This document shows, piece by piece, positions 16,261 through 25,235 of a stretch of DNA of 64,000 nucleotides; the stretch's first letter is position 1; every line of letters starts with the position of its first letter. A model generated the notes under the pieces. The model saw only the letters and a program-made list of their open reading frames with translations, did no database searches and was not told the DNA's origin. Source of the DNA: Arenibacter certesii DSM 19833 (GTDB lineage Bacteria > Bacteroidota > Bacteroidia > Flavobacteriales > Flavobacteriaceae); contig NZ_AUCB01000014.1 of the NCBI RefSeq assembly GCF_000429545.1, positions 1-64,000 on the forward strand, given 5' to 3'. The translations under genes were made by a program, and so were the position numbers.

Positions 16261-19244
16261 TGTATATAAATTGTCATTCATACTATTCCTTACGATACGG
16301 TGTACTTTCGGTTTCCCAATTACTGGAGCTTGCGAAGGTAAATGGTCTCCCTGAGATGGCATTAACGGATATTAATAGTACTTCTGCGTGTTTAGAATTT
16401 ATAAAAGAAGCACCTAAGCAAGGAGTAAAACCTATAGTGGGTACGGATGTTCGTAATGGGAATGACCGATGTTATGTATTGCTGGCAAAGAACAATCAGG
16501 GCTTTTTGGAAATCAACCAATTTTTGACCAAACGGCTACACCAAGGTGCTGCTTTTCCAGATGTGCCTCCGTCATTTAAGAATGTAATTAGTATTATTCC
16601 CTTTGAGAAAGTCCTAGAATATGAAATGGAGAGTTTTGCTCCCGACTGGTATATTGGAATTTCTGTGGCGGACCTTAATAAGCTGAAGTTTTCACGTCTG
16701 AAGAAATTTACGGATAACTTAGTTCTTCTACAGCCCGTTACATTCTGTAATCAGAACCATTTTAACATACATAGACTTTTAAGATGTATAGATTTAAACA
16801 TTGTCTTAAGTAAGCTGCCAGAATCCGAACAGGGAAGTAAAAAAGATTTCATGTACTCCCTTAATCATCTAGGTGATTCATTTGAAGGTTTTGAAGGTAT
16901 ACTGGATAATACGAAACGATTGATGGGAGAATGTTCCATCATTTTTAATTTTGATGAGGCGCGGGAAAATCAGAATCAAATAACCTATCTCGATTCTCGT
17001 GAAGAGGATTATAATTTACTACTTTCCCTAGTAAATGAACGTAAACATAACAGATATAAGGTTTTAAATAAGCAAATTAATGACCGTATAAAGCGAGAGA
17101 TGGATGCAATACAACAGATGGATTTCGTCTCTTATTTTCTTATCAATTATGATATTCTGCAATATGCGATAAAAAACGATTACCCATATATAGGTAGGGG
17201 GAGTGGTGCTAATAGCGTAGTGGCCTATATACTGGGCATCACTAATGTAGACCCCATAGAATTGGATCTATATTTTGAACGATTTATCAATTTATATCGT
17301 TCTTCTCCTCCCGACTTTGATATCGATTTTTCTTGGAAAGACAGGGACGATGTTACCCGATACATTTTTGAACGCTTCCCCCATACCGCCCTAATGGGCA
17401 CTTATGTTACGTTTCAATATCGTGCCGTAATTCGTGAATTGGGCAAGGTATTTGGTTTGCCGAAAGCGGAGTTAGATGACTTCTTAAATGGTTTTAAAAG
17501 CAATACTAAAAATGACCATTATTTTAATCTTGTTACAAAGTATGCAAAATTAATTCATAATTTTCCTAATTACCTGAGTGTGCATTCGGGTGGAATTGTA
17601 ATCACTAAACAGCCAGTACAGGCCTATTGTGCTACTTTTATGCCTCCAAAAGGTTTTCAGACCTTACAGATAGATATGCACATAGCTGAGGCTGTAGGGA
17701 TTTTCAAATTTGATATTCTGGCACAACGGGGGCTTTCTAAAATTAAAGATGCCGTAGCCCTTGTGAGGGAAAATCAGCCAAACGCAGATTTACATGATCT
17801 TAATGATATAGCACATTTTAAAAACGACCCTGCAATAAATGAATTATTAAAAACAGGGGATTGCATGGGCGTATTTTATGTTGAATCCCCCGCTATGCGC
17901 ACTTTAATGACGCGATTACAAACGCAAGATTATCTAGGTCTTGTTGCTGCTAGTTCCATTATAAGGCCAGGAGTAACTAATGGTGGGATGAAAAATGCTT
18001 ATATAGAAAGACATCGTTTTCCTAAAAAAAGATCAGAGGCCCATCCGGTACTTTTAGAGATTATGCAGGATACGTATGGTGTAATGGTCTATCAAGAAGA
18101 CGTGCTGAAGGTGGCGCATTATTTTGCTGGACTCAGCCTGGCGGAAGCCGATGTATTACGGAGGGGGATGAGTGGAAAAGGGCGAAGCAAGGAACAATTT
18201 GATGCCTTGGAAAAAAAGTTTTATGAAAACTGTAAAGATAAAGGTTATCAGCCTAAGGTGATCGAGGAGGTTTGGGATCAGATAAAAGCCTTTGCAGGAT
18301 ATGCATTTGCAAAAGGGCATTCTGCATCCTATGCAGTGGAAAGCTATCAAAGTTTGTATCTGAAAAAATATTTCCCCTTAGAATTTATGACGGCTGTCCT
18401 TAATAACGGGGGCGGTTTTTATAACTTGGATACCTATATTAATGAAATAATACGCTGCGGGGGATTGGTAGAAAATCCGTGTATTAAAAACAGTGACCAC
18501 GGAAATTGCATTAAAGGTAAAACTGTTTATTTAGGATTTGGAATGATTAAGAATCTTGAACATAGAAGTGTTCAACGCCTACTAACAGAGCGCCAGCTGT
18601 ACGGGGATTTTAAAGATTTCAATGATTTTTTGGACCGGTGTAAAATTGGTTTGGAGCAGCTTATGTTATTGATCCGAATAAACGCATTCAGGCAATTTGA
18701 ACCCAATAAGCAAAGATTGATGTGGAGCGCGCATATGGATGAAAATGCACATAAAAGCAAAATTGCACAACCGCAATTATTTAAAGCGAAAAGATTAAAT
18801 TACAACTTGCCAGTTCTAAGAGGTAATTCAATTATCGATGCCTACGATAATTTGGAATTAATGGGATTTCCCATGCAAAATATGTTTTCGTTAATCCAAC
18901 CTGGAAAATATCCCTTGACATTGGAAAAGGACTTAAAGTTTAATGTGGGAAAAAGAATTACCATCTTAGGAAAACTAGTTACGTCTAAAACTACCAAAAC
19001 ATCAATAGGGGATTATATGGCATTTTCTACATTTCTAGATTCAGAAGGAGTATGTTTTGACAGCGTTCAGTTTCCCAAAATTAAGGCTAAATACGCGCTA
19101 AATGGGATGGGAATTTATTGGATTAAAGGCATAGTTACAGAGGATTTGGGATACTTTGCATTAACTACAGAGGAGATGTATAAAGTACCCGTTATTCCTG
19201 ATCCTAGATATTCTGAAGAACAAAAGACACAAAAGAATATTTAA
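16260..19244 (+). CDS. DNA polymerase III alpha-type (DnaE-like) replicative/translesion polymerase
   Basis: This 994-residue C-family polymerase starts with a PHP domain (INCHSYYSLRYG, ALTDINST) and then has the palm: GRGSGANSVVAYILGI, PDFDIDFSWKDRDDVTRYIF with the catalytic Asp pair near residue 357, HSGGIVI, YQEDVLKVAHYFAGLSLAEA and FAGYAFAKGHSASYA. A C-terminal OB-like domain (KRITILGKLVTS) follows. It is shorter than replicative DnaE (about 1160). The first PHP His is Asn (NCH), so the PHP metal site is probably altered. Coupled to a Y-family polymerase, it resembles the DnaE2 partner of mutagenesis cassettes rather than the main replicase. Confidence 0.92.
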   Translation: MYINCHSYYSLRYGVLSVSQLLELAKVNGLPEMALTDINSTSACLEFIKEAPKQGVKPIVGTDVRNGNDRCYVLLAKNNQGFLEINQFLTKRLHQGAAFPDVPPSFKNVISIIPFEKVLEYEMESFAPDWYIGISVADLNKLKFSRLKKFTDNLVLLQPVTFCNQNHFNIHRLLRCIDLNIVLSKLPESEQGSKKDFMYSLNHLGDSFEGFEGILDNTKRLMGECSIIFNFDEARENQNQITYLDSREEDYNLLLSLVNERKHNRYKVLNKQINDRIKREMDAIQQMDFVSYFLINYDILQYAIKNDYPYIGRGSGANSVVAYILGITNVDPIELDLYFERFINLYRSSPPDFDIDFSWKDRDDVTRYIFERFPHTALMGTYVTFQYRAVIRELGKVFGLPKAELDDFLNGFKSNTKNDHYFNLVTKYAKLIHNFPNYLSVHSGGIVITKQPVQAYCATFMPPKGFQTLQIDMHIAEAVGIFKFDILAQRGLSKIKDAVALVRENQPNADLHDLNDIAHFKNDPAINELLKTGDCMGVFYVESPAMRTLMTRLQTQDYLGLVAASSIIRPGVTNGGMKNAYIERHRFPKKRSEAHPVLLEIMQDTYGVMVYQEDVLKVAHYFAGLSLAEADVLRRGMSGKGRSKEQFDALEKKFYENCKDKGYQPKVIEEVWDQIKAFAGYAFAKGHSASYAVESYQSLYLKKYFPLEFMTAVLNNGGGFYNLDTYINEIIRCGGLVENPCIKNSDHGNCIKGKTVYLGFGMIKNLEHRSVQRLLTERQLYGDFKDFNDFLDRCKIGLEQLMLLIRINAFRQFEPNKQRLMWSAHMDENAHKSKIAQPQLFKAKRLNYNLPVLRGNSIIDAYDNLELMGFPMQNMFSLIQPGKYPLTLEKDLKFNVGKRITILGKLVTSKTTKTSIGDYMAFSTFLDSEGVCFDSVQFPKIKAKYALNGMGIYWIKGIVTEDLGYFALTTEEMYKVPVIPDPRYSEEQKTQKNI

Positions 19245-19750
19245 TTTTTTATAGTAAAATGAGGGGCTAAGAATACTTTCTATAAGAAAACGCTTGTCAA
19301 GAAATACAAAATTTAATTTTACTGTAAAGCTGAATTTACATTGTTACATGATCTCATTATTAATTAATAAGTATTGTTAATGAGTTGATAATGAGATCTT
19401 GTTTTGAGCTTAAATTGATGTTTTATAGTGATTATGCAAAATATTTTTTATATCTTTTTATCAAGAAAAACACCAATTACACGGCTTTAAAAGATATCAT
19501 GATTATAAATTCAAGATTCTTACAGCTGTTATGTAAGACCCGTTGAAAAATCGTTACAGGTCTTATTTTAATCAGTTTTAGTCGATTTTCATTCTCTCCC
19601 ATATTATTTTAAACGGTGGATTGATGAGATAAATGCTTTGAATATATTAGTCTTAAATTCAATTGATTGCCATATATAAACCGTCGTTACAACCATTATC
19701 CATCAGGAAATTTTTAAGGTATTTTGGTAGGGTGAAACAGAATATTGAAA
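19245..19750. other. Intergenic region with an 11-bp inverted repeat
   Basis: No gene was found. Arms gatctcattat (19350-19360) and ataatgagatc (19388-19398) are perfect complements around a 27-nt AT-rich centre. There is no T-run after it, so an operator or a structured leader is more likely than a terminator. The right part must hold the promoter of the export operon that starts at 19751. Confidence 0.4.
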
Positions 19751-21925
19751 ATGTTTGGAACTATAACATTTCCGAATTATCGTCAGCTCGATCAAATGGA
19801 TTGCGGTCCCACATGTCTAAAAATCATTGCTAAACATTACGGTAAAGATTTAAATCTAGAATATTTAAGAGAAATATCTTCTTTGACTAATGGAGGAGTA
19901 TCATTGAGTGCTTTATCCCAGGCTATGGATGTAATAGGTATAAGCTCAATTGGGATTAAATCCAATATGGGTGAGCTAGTAAATGATATTCCGCTACCTG
20001 CTGTTGCCCACTGGGGCAACAGTCATTTCCTAGTAGTTTATAAAACAACTAAGAGGTCTATTTATGTATCAGATCCTGCAGTAGGGCTAGTGAAATACAG
20101 GCGTAATGAATTTATGGAAAAGTGGGCAGCTAAAAATGGAATGGGTATTCTTTTGTTGGCCGAACCCACCCGCATATTTAAGGAACTAGATGATAATGAA
20201 GGATCCAGTAGTAACATATCGTTTTTGTATAACTACTTGTTGCCTTTCAAGGATTATATGGGGCAATTATGTTTAGGAGTTTTTCTTGCTGCTATCATTC
20301 AAATCTTACTTCCTTTCTTAACCCAGAGCCTTGTTGATTATGGTATTGACTATGAAGACCTCAATTTTATTCACCTAATAGTGATAGCTCAGGTTTTTCT
20401 TTTTTTAACGCGTATTGCGTCAGAAGTTATACGGGATTGGTTATTGATGCACATGTCTACCCAAATAAATATTTCCATGATATCTGATTTTTTGGATAAA
20501 TTACTCTTGTTACCTATCGCTTTTTTTGAATCCAAATCTACAGGAGATTTTATGCAACGGATATATGATCACCAACGCATAGAAGATTTTTTAGGAGGAC
20601 GCTCACTATCTATTGCTTTCGACCTGTTTAGTATTTTAATATTTGCATTGGTTCTAGGGTATTTCAGCACAGAAATTTTAATGATTTTTTTGACTGGAAC
20701 TATACTTTTTATGGGGTGGACATTACTTTTTTTAAAACGAAAAGCCTTCTTGGATCATCAGCTTTTTAATTTGAATCGTAAAGAACAATCCTTATTACTT
20801 CAAATGATTACTGCAATCCGAGAAAAAAGATTAAATGGATCGGAACGACGTCGTAAATTAGAATGGAAGAATGTTCAAATAAATTTATATCGCCTAAAGT
20901 CTACTTTTTTGCGTACAGATCAGATACAGTTAAAAGGAGGTTCTCTTTTTAATGAAATGACCAATATATTTATAATTTTTTGGTCTGCTAAAGCAGTAGT
21001 GTATGGTGATATTTCGTTAGGTGCTATGTTGGCCATCCAATTCATTGTGGGAAGCCTTTCTGTTCCAATTTCCAACATCTTGGATTTTATTGTCGGGATA
21101 CAACGTGCTGGACTTTCCTTAAAACGGCTCTCTGAAATACATTCTAAGGAACAGGAAGATAACATAAATGTTCAACGCAATGATATGGAGTTTGGGGATA
21201 TCAAAATATCTAATCTAAATTTTAGATATGGAGAAATCACTAAAAACAATGTATTGGAAAACATTAATATAATTATTCCTCAAAATAAGATTACCGCAAT
21301 AGTTGGTCCTAGCGGTTCTGGAAAGACCACCTTATTAAAAATTCTACTAAAAATTTATACTCCTAGTAAGGGTAAAATAGTTTTAGGAAGTGAGGAATTA
21401 GAATATATAAATGCCAAAATGTGGAGAGCGAGATGCGGCGTTGTTCTCCAAGATAGTGTGTTATTTAATGATACCCTTGAACGAAATATAACAGAATCAA
21501 ACTCTAATGAACCCACTAATAGGAGCTGGTTACGAGAGGCTGTGGAAATGGTGAATCTTACGGAGTTAGTTGATAGGCTTCCAATGGGGTACAATACACG
21601 AATAGGGGAGTGGGGAAACATTCTTAGTGGGGGTGAAAAACAGCGATTATTGATCGCAAGAGTTATTTATAAAAATCCTCAGTACCTTTTCTTTGATGAA
21701 GCTACCAGTGCACTGGACGCTAAAAATGAATTGTCGATAACTCAAAAATTAACTTCCTTTTATTCTGGAAAAACCGTAATTAAAGTAGCTCATAGATTGT
21801 CCACAATCCGAAATGCAGATCAGATAATAGTGATGGATAAAGGTAAAATCGTTGAGCAAGGTAACCATCAAGTTTTGGTGAATCATAAAGGACTTTATTA
21901 TGACTTAATCTTAAACCAACTATAA
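19751..21925 (+). CDS. Peptidase C39-ABC exporter (bacteriocin/peptide-processing transporter)
   Basis: This protein of about 724 residues cleaves double-glycine leaders and exports the peptide. The N-terminal C39 protease has QMDCGPTCLKIIAKHYG with the nucleophile Cys at residue 18, then WGNSHFLVVY with the catalytic His, and SDPAVG with the Asp. A six-helix membrane domain (residues about 165-440) follows. The ATPase carries Walker A VGPSGSGKTTLL, signature LSGGEKQRLLIAR and Walker B YLFFDEATSALD. A TTG at 19745 is possible, but ATG at 19751 is better. It ends 5 nt before the HlyD gene. A matching substrate with a GG leader is encoded at 25050. Confidence 0.95.
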   Translation: MFGTITFPNYRQLDQMDCGPTCLKIIAKHYGKDLNLEYLREISSLTNGGVSLSALSQAMDVIGISSIGIKSNMGELVNDIPLPAVAHWGNSHFLVVYKTTKRSIYVSDPAVGLVKYRRNEFMEKWAAKNGMGILLLAEPTRIFKELDDNEGSSSNISFLYNYLLPFKDYMGQLCLGVFLAAIIQILLPFLTQSLVDYGIDYEDLNFIHLIVIAQVFLFLTRIASEVIRDWLLMHMSTQINISMISDFLDKLLLLPIAFFESKSTGDFMQRIYDHQRIEDFLGGRSLSIAFDLFSILIFALVLGYFSTEILMIFLTGTILFMGWTLLFLKRKAFLDHQLFNLNRKEQSLLLQMITAIREKRLNGSERRRKLEWKNVQINLYRLKSTFLRTDQIQLKGGSLFNEMTNIFIIFWSAKAVVYGDISLGAMLAIQFIVGSLSVPISNILDFIVGIQRAGLSLKRLSEIHSKEQEDNINVQRNDMEFGDIKISNLNFRYGEITKNNVLENINIIIPQNKITAIVGPSGSGKTTLLKILLKIYTPSKGKIVLGSEELEYINAKMWRARCGVVLQDSVLFNDTLERNITESNSNEPTNRSWLREAVEMVNLTELVDRLPMGYNTRIGEWGNILSGGEKQRLLIARVIYKNPQYLFFDEATSALDAKNELSITQKLTSFYSGKTVIKVAHRLSTIRNADQIIVMDKGKIVEQGNHQVLVNHKGLYYDLILNQL

Positions 21926-21930
21926 GCGCA

Positions 21931-23226
21931 ATGAAAGACAAGGATATATGGCTTTATGATGAAAGTGCTTATATAAAAAGAAAACCGACATGGATGCTAA
22001 GATGGGGTGTGATATTGTTATTTGGGTTTTTCGTTATGGTTTTGGTGTTTGCTTCATTTTTTAGTTACAACGAGAACTTAAATGCTTCTCTGGTATTAAC
22101 TACCGAAACTCCACCTGCACATATTATGTCTAAGCATACCGGTAGAATTCTAGATATTAATAATCTGCATAATGATACTGTTATTTCAGGAGATATTTTG
22201 GCGGTAATGGAAAGTACTGGAAACCTACAAGATATTATGTCACTAAAAAATAAGTTGACTTTAAATACCACTTTGCTATCAGATTTAACGATTCTCAATA
22301 AACACTACCCCAGTAATTTAGAATTGGGGAATAAAATTAGACCTATTTATAATGGTTTTTTAGATGCATATAGAAACCTAATATTATATCATAATCTAAA
22401 TGATAAAGAGTTAAAAGAAGTAGACTTAAAACGCCAATATGTAGGGAAGAATCTTACCATACAAAATACGAAGAATGAGATTTTAATACTTCAACGTAAT
22501 CTTGAAATAAATAAAACTGATTATGATCGTTATGTGGAGTTGTTTGAAAAAGGTGTAGTATCCTTAAAGGAATTGGAAAGAGTAGAGAAGGGGTATTTAA
22601 GTATTCAAAGACAGTATTCCAATGTAACTAAAGAGTTATACGAGTTAAACACTGAACTTTTCAAGATTAAGAATAATGATTTGTTATTTAAGAACTCTGG
22701 GATAAGAAATAAAAATGCCCATGCCTCTACGTTAGAGTTTGAAAAGCAAAAGCTATTGGCGTTTTTAAAGGAGTGGGAAGAGATGTTCGTTCTAAAAAGC
22801 CCTATCTCTGGTCGCATTTCCTATTCCAACATTTGGGCAAAGCATCAAAATTTAAAGAAGGGACAAGTAATATTTACAGTTGTTCCAATTGGAAATCAAA
22901 AGCTCCTGGGGAGGTGCCGTGTGCCTATTCGTAACTCGGGTAAAATTAGGCATGGACAGCGTGTTATTATAAAGCTAGATAATTATCCTTACCGGGAATG
23001 GGGCGCTCTCAATGGTACCGTAAAAACTATTTCAGAGGTTCCATATCCGGGAGATAATGGAGGTTATGATGTTTTAGTAGAAGTTGAGGATCTAATTACT
23101 ACCTATGGGAAGACATTAGTTTTTAAACAAGAAATGCAGGGGAATGCAAAAATTGTACTAGCTAAAGTATCACTTTTAAAACGTGTATTTTATCAATTTC
23201 GGGAAATATGGGAATTTGAAGAGTAG
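21931..23226 (+). CDS. HlyD-family periplasmic adaptor of the peptide exporter
   Basis: This 431-residue membrane fusion protein has a short cytoplasmic N-terminus and one membrane helix (WGVILLFGFFVMVLVFASFF, residues about 26-45). It also has a split lipoyl domain (MSKHTGRILDINNLHNDTVI and LKSPISGRISYSNIWAKHQN), a long helical hairpin between them and a beta-barrel region (GRCRVPIRNSGKIRHGQRV). It links the C39-ABC exporter to an outer membrane channel, which is not encoded here, so a TolC-like protein elsewhere is needed. It sits 5 nt after the exporter gene, and its stop overlaps the next start by one base, so the operon is tight. Confidence 0.92.
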   Translation: MKDKDIWLYDESAYIKRKPTWMLRWGVILLFGFFVMVLVFASFFSYNENLNASLVLTTETPPAHIMSKHTGRILDINNLHNDTVISGDILAVMESTGNLQDIMSLKNKLTLNTTLLSDLTILNKHYPSNLELGNKIRPIYNGFLDAYRNLILYHNLNDKELKEVDLKRQYVGKNLTIQNTKNEILILQRNLEINKTDYDRYVELFEKGVVSLKELERVEKGYLSIQRQYSNVTKELYELNTELFKIKNNDLLFKNSGIRNKNAHASTLEFEKQKLLAFLKEWEEMFVLKSPISGRISYSNIWAKHQNLKKGQVIFTVVPIGNQKLLGRCRVPIRNSGKIRHGQRVIIKLDNYPYREWGALNGTVKTISEVPYPGDNGGYDVLVEVEDLITTYGKTLVFKQEMQGNAKIVLAKVSLLKRVFYQFREIWEFEE

Positions 23227-24962
23227 TGGGATGTTATTCAATTAAATATCGCGTTAAGGCAATAAGGCTTATAAGTAGGGCCTCATTTCTCTGTTTTGTA
23301 ATAGTGAGCGGTGTTGCACAGAAAGTTGAACCTTTAACAGATAGTTTAAGATTTAATTTTGAAAAGTTCCTTCATCAAGATTATGAGTTTATAATGGACC
23401 AAGAGGATGAAGCATATGAGAGTAGCGATTATAATAAACTTAGAAAACTAACCGATATACATATCCATAAAGCTAAGCTAGAGGACAATGCCTTAGAGAT
23501 GGTTAATGGGTATTATTATAGAACAATTATTGAAGAGCCTAAAATGGCTATTGCGTATTCGGACTCTATCATTTCAGCGACTAAAGATAGTAATCACCCA
23601 GAGCACCCAACATTCGGCTATATTCTTAAGGCTATAATTTACTATGATATGGCTGATTATCAGCAAGCGTTAGAGAATTATATCGTTGCATATAATCTGG
23701 CCGTAGAAAAGAAGAATTTAACAGATCAATTTACGAGCTCTATGGCTATAGCTGCTATAAGAAATTTGAATGGGCAACCGCACGCAGCAGCAGATATTTA
23801 TACGAGATCATTAAAGCTATTGCAAAAGGAGAAAGATTATAAAAATAGATACGATAGGGATTATTTAATGTTGATGTACAATCTTTCTCTTGCACATTTA
23901 AGGTTATCCCAAATGGATTCTGCACGGTACTATTTGAATAAAGGTATAATTAAAGCTATTTCGGTAAATGATACAGTAGAATACCGTGATTTAGTATTAG
24001 TTGGTGCTCAGTTAGATTATTATGAAAATAAGTTTCAGAGCGCCAAGGATACCCTTATGAAATATACCGATGACTTAGAGGAGAATAATAAAGCCACCAA
24101 GTATTATTATTTAGGTAAAATTGCTCAAAATTCCGGGGACAACTCTTTGGCCATTGACTACTTTAAGCAGATAGATTTAATTGTAGAGAAAACAAAAAGA
24201 CCATTTGAAAATATTAAAGACGTTTACCAGCAATTGGTTTTGCATTATGGACTCCAAGGAGATCAGGAACGAGAAATAGAATCAATTGAAAAATTAATCT
24301 TTTATGATAGCTTAATTTCTACGGAAAATAAAGGGGTCATAAAACAGGCGATTGTTGCTTATGATATTCCATATCTTAAATTTCAAAAAAAGAAAGTAGA
24401 GGAAGAGCTCAAATCTAAAAGTATATGGATAGTAATTTTTGGTGTTATAGCAGGTATTGGTTTACTAATAGCATTTTACTTCTACATAAGAGCTCGGAAA
24501 ACTAAAATGAAAGTAAAACAAATGTTGGATGGCTCCATTCCGTTTAAAAAATCCAACAGAGGGGTGGGAACTCATCCTGAGTCCGTACCTGAAGGGATTC
24601 GAAATGAAGTGTTGATGAAATTAGAGACATTTGAGAAGTCAGACCTCTATTTACAAAAAGATTTGGATATGGCTCTGTTGGCCCAAGAGATGGATACTAA
24701 TACTTCCTATTTATCAACTATTATTAATCACTATAAACAAAAGAGTTTTCCTAGGTACATTAAAGATTTAAAAATTTCTAAAGCAATAGAAAGGCTTTCT
24801 AATGATCCAGATCTATTAAAATATAACTATCAAGGGTTAGCAGAAACTTTTGGATTTAAAACCGGAGAATCATTTTCTAAGGCATTCTATTATCGGACTG
24901 GAATATATCCTTCCAAATTATTAAAAGAACTAAAGAGTAGAGAAAATGCCCGTCATTTATAA
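23226..24962 (+). CDS. TPR-membrane-AraC regulator (putative peptide sensor)
   Basis: This 578-residue protein has an apparent signal segment (SRASFLCFVIVSGVAQ), TPR helices (residues about 60-370), a membrane helix (IWIVIFGVIAGIGLLIAFYF, about 400-420) and a C-terminal AraC-type HTH (LALLAQEMDTNTSYLSTIIN, then YQGLAETFGFKTGESFSKAF). The expected topology is a periplasmic TPR sensor with a cytoplasmic DNA-binding domain, a layout common in Flavobacteria. It starts with GTG overlapping the HlyD stop (taGTG). It lies between the exporter and the peptide gene, so it probably reads the peptide or its state and controls this locus. A palindrome spans its stop codon. A frameshifted homologue lies at 59734-61250. 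Confidence 0.85.
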   Translation: MGCYSIKYRVKAIRLISRASFLCFVIVSGVAQKVEPLTDSLRFNFEKFLHQDYEFIMDQEDEAYESSDYNKLRKLTDIHIHKAKLEDNALEMVNGYYYRTIIEEPKMAIAYSDSIISATKDSNHPEHPTFGYILKAIIYYDMADYQQALENYIVAYNLAVEKKNLTDQFTSSMAIAAIRNLNGQPHAAADIYTRSLKLLQKEKDYKNRYDRDYLMLMYNLSLAHLRLSQMDSARYYLNKGIIKAISVNDTVEYRDLVLVGAQLDYYENKFQSAKDTLMKYTDDLEENNKATKYYYLGKIAQNSGDNSLAIDYFKQIDLIVEKTKRPFENIKDVYQQLVLHYGLQGDQEREIESIEKLIFYDSLISTENKGVIKQAIVAYDIPYLKFQKKKVEEELKSKSIWIVIFGVIAGIGLLIAFYFYIRARKTKMKVKQMLDGSIPFKKSNRGVGTHPESVPEGIRNEVLMKLETFEKSDLYLQKDLDMALLAQEMDTNTSYLSTIINHYKQKSFPRYIKDLKISKAIERLSNDPDLLKYNYQGLAETFGFKTGESFSKAFYYRTGIYPSKLLKELKSRENARHL

Positions 24963-24968
24963 ATGACG
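24951..24968. promoter_or_regulatory. 18-bp perfect palindrome ahead of the peptide gene
   Basis: The sequence cgtcatttataaatgacg is self-complementary, spans the TAA stop of the regulator and lies 82 nt before the peptide ATG. Two related copies lie after the peptidase gene (27454-27489). No T-run follows it. It is a candidate operator for the adjacent AraC-type regulator, or a hairpin separating the regulator from the peptide transcript. Confidence 0.55.
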
Positions 24969-25049
24969 ACCTAATTGTCAATGGAGGTTTTAGCAATTAA
25001 TGCTAAATTATACTATTAAGAATATCGCAAACCTTAAATAGATACGATC

Positions 25050-25178
25050 ATGAAGAAAAAAATGGAAGAGTTTAAAAGTAGAGCTTTAAAGGACCTGACC
25101 AAAATAAAAGGTGGAGGTGATGATGGACCCATTGATAGGGATAAGATAAAAAGGCCAAAACGAAGACGTAGAGAATAA
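25050..25178 (+). CDS. Double-glycine leader peptide precursor (putative exported peptide)
   Basis: This 42-residue open frame has a lysine/glutamate-rich leader ending LKDLTKIKGGG. With the GG at residues 21-22, Leu16 is at -7, Ile19 at -4 and Asp15 at -8, as in C39 substrates. Cleavage would release a 20-residue core beginning GDDGPIDRDK and ending KRPKRRRRE, with no Cys, Ser or Thr and a strongly basic tail. It follows the C39 exporter, HlyD and regulator genes and precedes a prolyl oligopeptidase-like gene by 57 nt. The composition rules out lanthionine or disulfide chemistry. It could be a signal, an antimicrobial or a cyclised product. It is below usual gene-calling length. Confidence 0.75.
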   Translation: MKKKMEEFKSRALKDLTKIKGGGDDGPIDRDKIKRPKRRRRE

Positions 25179-25235
25179 TCAGGTTAAAAAGTTCAATCAT
25201 TTGGAGTTGATTTTGATTAAATACGGATTATCATT

